NCBI GenBank assembly: GCA_013812565.1
Contig: JACCTF010000193.1
Location: 1-7,826, forward strand
Length of the DNA: 7,826 nt
Direction of reading: 5' to 3'
Source: Pyrinomonadaceae bacterium
GTDB taxonomy: Bacteria > Acidobacteriota > Blastocatellia > Pyrinomonadales > Pyrinomonadaceae
How positions within the stretch are numbered: the stretch's first letter is position 1; every line of letters begins with the position of its first letter. The translations under genes and the position numbers were made by a program. The notes beneath the pieces are model-generated. The model did no database searches. It had not been told where the DNA came from and worked only from the letters and a program-made list of their open reading frames with translations. Positions 1-6,387 of this stretch are shown piece after piece.

Positions 1-14
1 AAAGAGTTCAGAGT

Positions 15-153
15 ACGTCGCAGGGCTATTGAGTTCTCACAGTACCATAGGCTTGAGCTTGTGGATGGCGGCCTGAATAGCCGATACATACCGCTCTCGT
101 GTCGTGCTGCTGCGCATACCACTTCAACCGAGAACTCAATGGCCCTGGTACGT
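15..153. repeat. Imperfect 24-bp inverted repeat pair flanking about 91 bp
   Basis: Bases 15-38 and 130-153 are reverse complements at 21 of 24 positions, including a perfect 11-nt core (ATTGAGTTCTC at 28-38 and GAGAACTCAAT at 130-140). Just outside, GTTCAGAGTAC at 6-16 recurs in direct orientation as GTTCGGAGTAC at 155-165 (10 of 11). The arrangement resembles the ends of a small non-autonomous mobile element of about 139 bp, or a long structured transcript. No open frame and no clean target-site duplication was found, so mobility is only an inference. Confidence 0.45.
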
Positions 154-273
154 CGTTCGGAGTACTGGGGAAGTCCGAAGTACGGGGTTCGCAGTTCGGA
201 AGTTAAGGATCAAAGCACGAGTGGTGCCCGTCGAAATCCGTATCCCGCACTTCGTACTTCGGGCTTTTGTTCG
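148..273. repeat. Opposed heptanucleotide-repeat element A
   Basis: The left arm has 7-nt units in register: GTACG-type units start at 148, 155 and 162, then AAGTCCG (171), AAGTACG (178), GGGTTCG (185) and CAGTTCG (192). The right arm reads CGCACTT (246), CGTACTT (253), CGGGCTT (260) and TTGTTCG (267). Bases 173-199 and 238-264 pair as inverted repeats at 19 of 27 positions. A short hairpin, GCAC at 215-218 with GTGC at 224-227, sits in the centre. The element lies entirely between genes. Confidence 0.6.
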
Positions 274-458
274 AATTGTTGCTTGATAAAGTTTTGTAGT
301 AAGATGCGGATTGTCCAAGCAAACAAACTCGATCTATTAGCAAAGCCGGATTTGTTCTGCGCGGGTGTCTGCTCTCCACTTAAAATTTTTTACAACTTTA
401 ACCGCTTACCGGGGCAAAGGCTGAGAAATTGTTCCCTATCTGAGAGGCAAGGTAACGC

Positions 459-2162
459 ATGGCGCAAACAGTTTATGACGCGATCATTATTGGTTCAGGT
501 GCGACGGGCGGCTTGGCTGCCAAAGAGCTTTCCGAAAGAGGCTTACGCGTTGTCATACTCGAAGCCGGTCGGAAAGTAGACCCTCTCAAAGAATACACAG
601 AGCACACCTGGCCTTATGAAGTCCCGTTCCGGGGCTTTCGCGACAACCGAGCGCAGGAAAAAACCCAGCCGATCCAAAGCCGCTGCTATGCCTGCAACGA
701 GTTTGGCAGTCAATTCTTTGTTAACGATTTAGAGAACCCTTACACAACACCGCCCGATAAACCCTTCTTCTGGATTCGCTCACGCCACGTCGGCGGACGC
801 TCCTTGCCCTGGGGCCGCCAGTCATACCGCATGTCTAATTATGACTTTAAAGCCGCAACCCACGACGGCTATGGCGACGACTGGCCGATCTCTTATGAAG
901 ACCTAGTGCCATACTACGAAAAGGTTGAAAAGTATGTCGGCATCAGCGGGTCTTACGAGAAGATGCCGCAACTGCCCGACAGCGTGTTTCAGCCCGCGAT
1001 GGCCTTGACCTGCGGCGAGCAAGTTCTCAAAAAAGCGATTGCGAAAATGGGCGATCCGCACCGCCGCTTGATCATCGGGCGCGTTGCTATCCTAACGAAA
1101 CCAATTCATCAGGGAACAAAGGACGAGCGTGCCGCCTGTCACTGGTGCGGTCACTGCGACCGCGGCTGCACCACCGCGTCATACTATTGCAGCGCCACCT
1201 CAACCGTGCCCGCCGCCGAGCGCAAGGGTGCCAAGCTGATTACGTTTGCCACCGTCAGTCACATCATCCTCGACAAGAACACGGGCAAGGCGAAGGGCGT
1301 CGCCTATGTCGATACCAACACACGAGCCGCACGTGAGGTTTACGGCAAGACGGTTCTCGTGTGCGCCGGAACCCTTGAATCAACGCGCATTCTGTTGAAC
1401 TCCAAATCAGCCGATGGCGCAGAAGGACTTGCCAACAGTTCCGGTGTGCTCGGCCATTACTTGATGGATCACGCTGGTGGTGGCGGCGCATCGGGCACGA
1501 TGCCGATGCACAACACCAAAGTTATGGAACTGGACGGGCGCGCCAACGGCATCTATGTTCCGCGCTTCGTGAATTTGACAACAAAGCACGGCAAGTTCGT
1601 TCGCGGTTACGGCTTCCAGGGCGGCTCCGGCCAGTCGCTTTATAATCACGCTAAAACGGTGCCAGGCTTCGGCACAAAGTTCAAGAAGGCTGTGCGTGAA
1701 GATCACCCGTGGGGCATTAGCCTCGGAGGGTTCGGCGAAGGTCTCGCGCGATTTGAGAATCATGTCAGGACTAATAAGGATGTCGTGGATGCGTGGGGCA
1801 TCCCCGTGCTGCACATTGACTGCGCCTTTGGCGACAATGAGCGCGAGATGGTAAAGGACATGGGTGAGACGGCCGCTGAGATGTTGGAAAAAGCAGGAGC
1901 TAAGGATGTGCGCGCCAGCTTCGGCCCGACTTCAGTGCCCGGCATTTTGATTCACGAAGTCGGCACCGCGCGGATGGGCAACGACCCGAAGAAGAGCGTA
2001 CTTAACGGCTTCGGTCAAGCACACGACGTGAAGAATTTGTTTGTGACCGACGGAGCATGTTGGGTTTCAATGGGCAATCAAAACCCGACGCTGACAATGA
2101 TGGCGATCACGGCGCGCGCCTGCGACTACTTGGTGAAAGAGTTGCGCGCAGGACGGTTGTGA
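459..2162 (+). CDS. GMC-family FAD-dependent oxidoreductase with cysteine cluster
   Basis: This flavoprotein (567 aa) likely oxidises a sugar, polyol or other alcohol and passes electrons to a redox partner. The N-terminus is a Rossmann FAD site (GSGATG, residues 12-17; Glu35 likely contacts the adenosine ribose). A second GMC block with GGR and PWG lies at about 110-120. The C-terminal half carries the expected catalytic pair: His499 in HEVGTARMG and Asn542 in GNQNPT. Unusually, Cys227, 230, 233 and 237 form CX2CX2CX3C, a spacing that could hold an Fe-S cluster, and Cys76/Cys79 form a CX2C. Some sugar dehydrogenases of this family do carry an Fe-S cluster that feeds a cytochrome. The start is firm: TAA at 453-455 lies in frame just upstream, and AAGG at 449-452 gives a 6-nt spacing. 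There is no signal peptide. A secreted protein and a cytochrome c-like protein follow on the same strand. The substrate cannot be read from the sequence. Confidence 0.93.
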   Translation: MAQTVYDAIIIGSGATGGLAAKELSERGLRVVILEAGRKVDPLKEYTEHTWPYEVPFRGFRDNRAQEKTQPIQSRCYACNEFGSQFFVNDLENPYTTPPDKPFFWIRSRHVGGRSLPWGRQSYRMSNYDFKAATHDGYGDDWPISYEDLVPYYEKVEKYVGISGSYEKMPQLPDSVFQPAMALTCGEQVLKKAIAKMGDPHRRLIIGRVAILTKPIHQGTKDERAACHWCGHCDRGCTTASYYCSATSTVPAAERKGAKLITFATVSHIILDKNTGKAKGVAYVDTNTRAAREVYGKTVLVCAGTLESTRILLNSKSADGAEGLANSSGVLGHYLMDHAGGGGASGTMPMHNTKVMELDGRANGIYVPRFVNLTTKHGKFVRGYGFQGGSGQSLYNHAKTVPGFGTKFKKAVREDHPWGISLGGFGEGLARFENHVRTNKDVVDAWGIPVLHIDCAFGDNEREMVKDMGETAAEMLEKAGAKDVRASFGPTSVPGILIHEVGTARMGNDPKKSVLNGFGQAHDVKNLFVTDGACWVSMGNQNPTLTMMAITARACDYLVKELRAGRL

Positions 2163-2170
2163 CGAAATCT

Positions 2171-2261
2171 GCCACAGAGACACAGAGATGGATAAGGTAA
2201 GAAACAGAAGCCTCCGCTTTTCGTTCATCACTTTAATAGTTTGTCTCTGTGTCTCCGTGGC
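2171..2261. repeat. Inverted-repeat element B after the GMC gene
   Basis: The arms at 2171-2188 and 2244-2261 are reverse complements at 17 of 18 positions and consist of CACAGAG-like units spaced 8 nt apart. The core contains a small hairpin (AAGC at 2208-2211, GCTT at 2216-2219, extendable with a G-T pair). It begins 8 nt after the GMC stop codon, so an RNA form could act as a processing or partial-termination signal between the first two genes. The long loop and lack of a clear T-run argue against a classic terminator. Confidence 0.7.
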
Positions 2262-2285
2262 TAATCCAGCTTTGGAGAAAGAACG

Positions 2286-3128
2286 ATGAATAAGATTGTT
2301 TTGTGTTTCGTGGTGGCGGTGAGCGTTGCCGTCATGACTGTAGACGTGGCAGCCCAGCGAGCGAAAGGAAGAAGTATCCGTCGCCGTAGTGCCACGGCCG
2401 CGAATGCAACGCAGATGCAACGGTTGCCCGCTTATTCTTTGAGCGGAATCATGACGAACAACCGGATCGCTACCCGGACAGACAACGATCAGCCCGGTTT
2501 TGACTACGTGGTGACCGGGGCGCAAGTGGTTGATGGCAAGCTTCAACTTCAAGGCGTCATCAGTTCCGCCGGGCGAACCGATACTACACCGGTTGCTGCC
2601 GTCTTGGCTGGAACGATGGCACGAGCGCGAAATCCGTGGCCGAGCGCAGCGAGTGCACCAGAGCGGAGGACACGGCAAGCAAGTGCCGCTGCTGGCACCC
2701 CGCCCGCCGGGTCACCGCAGCCGGGACAACCTCCTAGCGGAGAAGCGGGCGCTGACCTCGGTCAATTGGCCCAGACAGCCCAGTCAACTCAGACGCCAAC
2801 TCCGACGCCGACCTCCCCGCGGGGAGGTCGGCCCGCCGCCGGCGAAGTTACTGAACAAACGCAGTCTCTGTATACAGCTACTGACACCGGCACGGGGTGC
2901 GAGTTGATGTTTCTGAAGATGCAACTACCGACGCAACTCGCTGCCGCGGCGCGCTCAAAACAGTCTGTGCAGCTTGGAGTGGTTCTGGCCCCGATGGACA
3001 ATCAACGAGGTGAGCAGATAAACGGCCATGTGTGTCGCATTGTGCGGGCACTCGATGCCAAACAAGATGGTAAGAGCTTGCAGGCGAGCGTTAATCAGCT
3101 CAACCAAATGCTTGCCGGAAGCAAGTAG
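2286..3128 (+). CDS. Secreted protein of unknown function, two segments joined by Pro/Thr linker
   Basis: I do not recognise this 280-residue protein. A signal peptide is clear: a hydrophobic stretch at about 4-19 and a likely cut after VAA (residue 23). The mature chain has a folded-looking segment at about 45-110 (FDYVVTGAQVVDGKLQLQG is beta-like), a low-complexity linker rich in Pro, Thr, Ala, Gly and Gln at about 112-190 that includes a TPTPTPT run, and a second segment at about 191-280. Cys205 and Cys250 are the only cysteines after the signal peptide and could form a disulfide. GGAG at 2274-2277 sits 8 nt before the ATG. The gene lies between the GMC oxidoreductase and a cytochrome c-like gene, so a periplasmic accessory role in that redox module is possible but not shown by any motif. 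A 26-bp perfect palindrome lies within the linker code. Confidence 0.8.
   Translation: MNKIVLCFVVAVSVAVMTVDVAAQRAKGRSIRRRSATAANATQMQRLPAYSLSGIMTNNRIATRTDNDQPGFDYVVTGAQVVDGKLQLQGVISSAGRTDTTPVAAVLAGTMARARNPWPSAASAPERRTRQASAAAGTPPAGSPQPGQPPSGEAGADLGQLAQTAQSTQTPTPTPTSPRGGRPAAGEVTEQTQSLYTATDTGTGCELMFLKMQLPTQLAAAARSKQSVQLGVVLAPMDNQRGEQINGHVCRIVRALDAKQDGKSLQASVNQLNQMLAGSK
2807..2832. repeat. Perfect 26-bp palindrome inside a coding linker
   Basis: Bases 2807-2832 equal their own reverse complement with no spacer and are centred on CCGCGG. They fall in codons 174-182 of the secreted-protein gene, at the end of the TPTPTPT linker. Directly upstream are repeated GACGCC-like units that encode Pro/Thr. 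The palindrome could be chance in GC-rich low-complexity DNA, an inserted short repeat kept in frame, or a site for a DNA-binding protein. Confidence 0.8.
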
Positions 3129-3194
3129 TGGCTGGGTTAATTGGTGAAAGTTCGGCGGAGGCGACCTTCTGTGTCTTGCTCTTTTAGTATAGGC

Positions 3195-3233
3195 TGCGCT
3201 ACTGTTCTGGGGCGCTGCCGTCCGGGTAGCGCA
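3195..3233 (+). promoter_or_regulatory. Two mutually exclusive hairpins upstream of the cytochrome gene
   Basis: TGCGCTAC at 3195-3202 pairs perfectly with GTAGCGCA at 3226-3233. GCGCTGCC at 3212-3219 pairs with nearly the same strand, GGTAGCGC at 3225-3232, with one G-U pair and a 5-nt loop. Only one stem can form at a time. The site lies 66 nt after the stop codon of the secreted-protein gene and 50 nt before the cytochrome start. It may be a weak terminator or an mRNA structure; T-richness downstream is only modest. Confidence 0.35.
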
Positions 3234-3282
3234 TATCTCTTCCATAATTTTATATAAAGGAAATACCTCACTGGACATAACC

Positions 3283-3615
3283 ATGAAAAAACATATCAAC
3301 CTTGTCCGCCTTGCGATAGTGGCTGCTTTCGCGCTTATTTACTTTGTCGCGGTTACGCCAACAGCGCGCACTTACCCTCCGTTTCAACAGAAAGCAAAAG
3401 CGCTTGGCTATCCCGCTAATGACTGTTCTTACTGCCATGTTAATGCGGCCGGCGGCCAGCCCTATAACGCTCGCGGAACTTGGCTTACGCAGCAGAAAGA
3501 GAAGCGTAGCGCGAATGTCGTTGATGTGTCATGGCTAAAGGAATACAAAGCCACGGCAAACGGCGGTGCGAAGTCGAAGGCGGGCGGCCGTAAGTCGAAG
3601 AAGAAAGCGGCTTAA
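3283..3615 (+). CDS. Small membrane-anchored mono-haem cytochrome c-like protein
   Basis: The product (110 aa) has one haem c attachment motif, CSYCH, at residues 48-52 (Cys48, Cys51, proximal His52). The N-terminus is a positively charged start followed by a hydrophobic helix at about 9-24, acting as signal anchor or signal peptide, so the haem would sit in the periplasm. The C-terminal tail (about 92-110) is very rich in Lys, Arg, Gly and Ala. There is no methionine after Met1 and no histidine in the mature part besides His52, so a normal sixth haem ligand is missing. It likely shuttles electrons from a dehydrogenase, and the GMC gene two places upstream is the obvious candidate. The start is less certain than most: the best Shine-Dalgarno (AGGA, 3258-3261) is 21 nt from ATG 3283 but 9 nt from an in-frame CTG at 3271. 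Transcription probably ends at the stem-loop 38 nt past the stop. Confidence 0.82.
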   Translation: MKKHINLVRLAIVAAFALIYFVAVTPTARTYPPFQQKAKALGYPANDCSYCHVNAAGGQPYNARGTWLTQQKEKRSANVVDVSWLKEYKATANGGAKSKAGGRKSKKKAA

Positions 3616-3652
3616 CTTTAGCTCCTCGCACCAGTAAAACTTTACGTTACAG

Positions 3653-3691
3653 AAAGCAGGCATCTCCCACACTGCGGGGGATGTCTGCTTT
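3653..3691. terminator. Rho-independent terminator, probably bidirectional
   Basis: Bases 3653-3668 and 3676-3691 form a 16-bp stem (14 Watson-Crick pairs and 2 G-T pairs) with a 7-nt loop. A-rich and T-rich stem ends give a short T-run on either strand. It sits between the convergent cytochrome (plus) and permease (minus) genes, where a shared terminator is expected. The U-tract is short, so efficiency is uncertain. Confidence 0.8.
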
Positions 3692-3763
3692 GTTATAGTA
3701 GCGAAGGGTTTGGTGCTGCTTGTTAACGACTGTTGATGGTTTGGTGAATCGTTCCTTCGCGCG

Positions 3764-4759
3764 TTAGGCGCGGGAGCTGCGCAGCCGATCAATCGCGACG
3801 GCGATGACGATGATCGCGCCGATAATGATTTCCTGAATGTAATTGGGCCAGCCCATCTGCTGACTGCCGTTGCGCAGAAAGGCCATGATCAAAGCGCCGA
3901 TCATCGAGCCGAGGATGCTGCCTTCGCCGCCGCTCAAGCTTCCACCGCCGATCACGACCGCCGCGATAATGTCGAGTTCGGTGCCGATTGCAACGGTCGG
4001 ATCGCCTTGTCTGAGGCGCGACATCTGCATCACACCCGATAATCCAAACAGCAGACCAGCCAAAGCGTAAATCCAAACTTTCAATCTGTCGGTAGGAACA
4101 CCGCAGGCGCGCGTTGCCGCTTCGTTTGAACCGAGCGCAAAAACGCGGCGCCCGAAAACCGTGTTGCGTAAAACAATCGACACCAAAATTGCGAGCACCA
4201 CAGAGACCCATACGCCCGGCGCGACCAACATCCACGTCTGAGCCGGGAAGGTCACGGCAAGTTCGTTTACCCAGGTTTGAGGAACATTGACGGTTTGTTG
4301 ATCAGCCAGCCACTTCGCGACGCCGCGTGCAATACCGAGCATGCCGAGCGTTGCGATAAAAGGAATAACACGTAACCGTGTGATCGCCAGGCCGTTGACC
4401 AATCCGACCACACCGCCCATAACGATTCCGGCCAACACCGCCATGCCGGGCGGCCACCCACCCCGTATTCCTAAAGCGGTAACGACACTCGCGAGAGCGA
4501 TGGTCGATCCGACGGAGAGATCGATGCCGCCGCTGATGATGATCATCGTCATGCCAATCGCACCGATTGCCACAATCACCGTCTGCGATAGCACAATGCG
4601 CAGGTTGCGCCCTGAAAGATACTGCGCCGGAGAATCCGTGAGCAGCGCGAAGGTTAGGATGACCAGTGCCAATCCGAGAAACGGCCCCAAGCGATTAAGC
4701 CACAGACGCAAGCTGGCGGTGGTGAGAAACTCTCTTTCTGTTTTTACTTCGGCAACCAT
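3764..4759 (-). CDS. Sugar ABC transporter permease, RbsC/CUT2 type
   Basis: This inner-membrane protein (331 aa, normal length for the family) would form the membrane channel of a carbohydrate importer. Hydrophobic helices run through most of the chain from about residue 25, with clear ones near 55-75, 105-125, 182-198, 228-245, 262-272 and 308-323. Family hallmarks are SGGIDLSVGS (76-85), a cytoplasmic loop GRRVFALGSNEAATRACGV (203-221) of the kind that docks the ATPase, and GTELDIIAAVVIGGGSLSGGEGS (259-281). It follows the ATPase gene on the same strand after a 78-nt gap that contains part of a repeat element, so the two are most likely co-transcribed. No good Shine-Dalgarno precedes the ATG. 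The sugar cannot be deduced, because specificity lies mainly in a binding protein that is not in this window. Confidence 0.95.
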   Translation of the reverse strand: MVAEVKTEREFLTTASLRLWLNRLGPFLGLALVILTFALLTDSPAQYLSGRNLRIVLSQTVIVAIGAIGMTMIIISGGIDLSVGSTIALASVVTALGIRGGWPPGMAVLAGIVMGGVVGLVNGLAITRLRVIPFIATLGMLGIARGVAKWLADQQTVNVPQTWVNELAVTFPAQTWMLVAPGVWVSVVLAILVSIVLRNTVFGRRVFALGSNEAATRACGVPTDRLKVWIYALAGLLFGLSGVMQMSRLRQGDPTVAIGTELDIIAAVVIGGGSLSGGEGSILGSMIGALIMAFLRNGSQQMGWPNYIQEIIIGAIIVIAVAIDRLRSSRA

Positions 4760-4793
4760 AAGGATTTGACGGAAACATTGAAGAAGTCCAAGA

Positions 4794-4877
4794 GACAGGA
4801 GTCAGAAGTCAGAATGGTAAGGCGGATACCACCGCTTTTATTCTGTCTGCTGTCTGCTGTCTGCTGTCTCCTGTGTC
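4794..4877. repeat. Opposed heptanucleotide-repeat element C, partly coding
   Basis: The left arm is three 7-nt units: GACAGGA (4794), GTCAGAA (4801) and GTCAGAA (4808). The right arm is five units on the plus strand: CTGTCTG at 4843, 4850 and 4857, CTGTCTC at 4864 and CTGTGTC at 4871. The arms are inverted relative to each other. Between them AAGGCGG (4819-4825) can pair with CCGCTTT (4832-4838) at 6 of 7 positions. The left arm lies in the gap before the permease gene. The right arm lies inside the 3' end of the ATPase gene. Confidence 0.8.
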
Positions 4878-6382
4878 TTTATCGTTTGTTCAGCGCCGAT
4901 GGCACGCTCCATTACAGATTCCGGCGTCCACTCGGCAGTGGGAAGCGCTGCTGAGAGTTGCCCCCGGCTCATGACGGCGAGGCGGTCGCACATGCCGAAG
5001 AGTTCGGGGAGGTACGAACTGACCATCAGCACGGCCTTGTTGTGCGCTGCGCACTCGGCGATGGTTTCATATATCTGAACTTTACTACCGATGTCTATCC
5101 CCCGCGTCGGTTCATCGAGTAAGAGCACATCAACATCCTGGTGCAGCAGGCGCGCGATGGCGACCTTCTGCTGGTTGCCGCCTGAAAGATCGCGCGTTTG
5201 TTGCAGCGGCGTGCGAGCTTTAACCCTTAACTGTTCAATCCACCCAGCCGCTTGGTTGCGCTGTTGCTTTAAGTTGAGCCATCCCCAGCGGGAGCACGAG
5301 CGGAAGCGTGTGAACGTGATGTTATCGGCGATTGAAAGCGCGAGCGCCAACCCTTCGCCTTTGCGGTCTTCGCTTAGATAGCCGATGCTCTGATGGATGC
5401 GCAAGGCGGGCGTACCCACTTGTGCAGAGAAACTTTTAGAACGCAAAGTTAACGTTCCTGATTGCGGTGGGTCAAGACCAAAGATGGCGCGCACCATCTC
5501 CGTGCGCCCTGATCCCATCAATCCCGCGATGCCGAGAATTTCTCCACGGCGCAGTTCGAAACTTGCGTTCTTTAAGGCAGGCGGCGCAGAGATGTCGCGT
5601 GCTTCAATCAGCACCTCTCCATCTTCAGGCGGTAACGGACGCTTGGGAAAAAGATATTCGACAGGACGCCCGACCATCTGTGCCACAAGCTCTTCATTCG
5701 TAGTTGAATGAAGCGGGCCGGTCGAGACGCTGCGGCCATCCCGCAGAACGGTAAAGCTATCGGCGATCTCGCGTATTTCTTCGAGGAAGTGGCTGATATA
5801 TATGACGCTGATGACATCTTTACGTAACCGCTTAATCAACGCAAAGAGTCGCTCGACGTCGGCGCGCTGTAGACTGCTCGTCGGTTCATCCATCAGGATG
5901 ATGCTCGCGCGGGCGGCAATCGCGCGGCTTATCTCAACGACTTGGCGAGCCGCAATCGGCAAATCCATGACACGGGTTTCAGGCCGCATCTCGGGATGTC
6001 CGAAATTTTCGAGAACTTCAAGCGCTCTGCGATGGCACGCCTCGCGATCAAGCCACCCCAAATGCGCCGGTTCAATTCCCATCAAGATATTCTCGGCAAC
6101 TGAGAGGTGCGGGCACAAAGAAAGTTCCTGATGAATCAATGCGATGCCGTGACGCCGAGCATCGAGCGGAGATAAGGCAGCATAGTCGCAGCCATCAAGC
6201 ACCATCTTCCCGCTGTCGGGCTGAATGGCACCGGCGAGAATGTTCATCAGAGTGCTTTTGCCGGCGCCGTTCTCGCCGATCAGTGCATGAACTTCGCCTT
6301 TGCGCAACTGCAGTTCGACGCCATTGAGCGCCACCGTCGGCCCGAAGCGTTTGCTGATGCCGGAGAGTTGGAGAACGAACAT
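4838..6382 (-). CDS. Sugar ABC transporter ATP-binding protein, RbsA/CUT2 type
   Basis: This cytoplasmic ATPase (514 aa) powers the adjacent permease. It has two ABC domains in one chain, as in RbsA, XylG and MglA. Domain 1 (about 1-240) has Walker A GENGAGKST (36-44), Q-loop HQELS (84-88), a degenerate signature around LPIAARQVVEISRA (141-154) and Walker B ILMDEPTSS (162-170). Domain 2 (about 255-500) has an altered Walker A GLMGSGRTE (287-295), signature LSGGNQQ (399-405) and Walker B LLLDEPTRGID (420-430). Such asymmetry is normal in this family. The final residues, roughly TQETADSRQQTE (503-514), are encoded by the right arm of repeat element C and look like an acquired tail. No Shine-Dalgarno is apparent before the ATG, but the N-terminus fits the family. 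A promoter with an overlapping inverted repeat lies about 130 nt upstream. Confidence 0.95.
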   Translation of the reverse strand: MFVLQLSGISKRFGPTVALNGVELQLRKGEVHALIGENGAGKSTLMNILAGAIQPDSGKMVLDGCDYAALSPLDARRHGIALIHQELSLCPHLSVAENILMGIEPAHLGWLDREACHRRALEVLENFGHPEMRPETRVMDLPIAARQVVEISRAIAARASIILMDEPTSSLQRADVERLFALIKRLRKDVISVIYISHFLEEIREIADSFTVLRDGRSVSTGPLHSTTNEELVAQMVGRPVEYLFPKRPLPPEDGEVLIEARDISAPPALKNASFELRRGEILGIAGLMGSGRTEMVRAIFGLDPPQSGTLTLRSKSFSAQVGTPALRIHQSIGYLSEDRKGEGLALALSIADNITFTRFRSCSRWGWLNLKQQRNQAAGWIEQLRVKARTPLQQTRDLSGGNQQKVAIARLLHQDVDVLLLDEPTRGIDIGSKVQIYETIAECAAHNKAVLMVSSYLPELFGMCDRLAVMSRGQLSAALPTAEWTPESVMERAIGAEQTIKTQETADSRQQTE

Positions 6383-6387
6383 AGATA

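Larger units (their letters stand above)
1..458. other. Non-coding region upstream of the GMC gene
   Basis: No convincing gene lies here. The open frames that cross it have no family resemblance, and the longest overlaps the well-supported GMC gene in another frame. The left part (about 1-281) is repeat-rich and is described in the two repeat entries. The right part (282-458) is AT-richer and probably holds the promoter and leader of the GMC gene. Weak promoter-like boxes exist, for example TTGTCC at 311-316 and TATTAG at 335-340 with an 18-nt spacer, but none is strong enough to call. The ribosome binding site of the GMC gene lies at 443-452. Confidence 0.6.

Noticed and set aside
408..470. 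Sequence resembling a thiamine-pyrophosphate riboswitch (GGGG, GGCTGAGA, CCCT, CTGA, GGTAACGC in order) just before and across the GMC start codon.
   Set aside because: The helices do not form: there is no partner for the GGGG strand near the CTGA block, and the GGTAACGC part lacks its flanking stem. The start codon would fall inside the aptamer. A covariance-model search would settle it; a score above threshold would reverse this.
61..579. Open frame of 172 codons at the left side.
   Set aside because: It overlaps the GMC gene in another frame, runs through repeats, and its product has no family-like pattern.
2171..2261. Element B as an ordinary terminator of the GMC gene.
   Set aside because: The stem is strong, but the 55-nt loop and lack of a T-run are atypical, and the next gene follows closely on the same strand.
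2067..2678. Minus-strand open frame of 203 codons opposite the GMC 3' end and the secreted-protein gene.
   Set aside because: It crosses two genes and repeat element B, has low-complexity composition, and no start signal or family motif. It is best seen as a shadow of the plus-strand genes.
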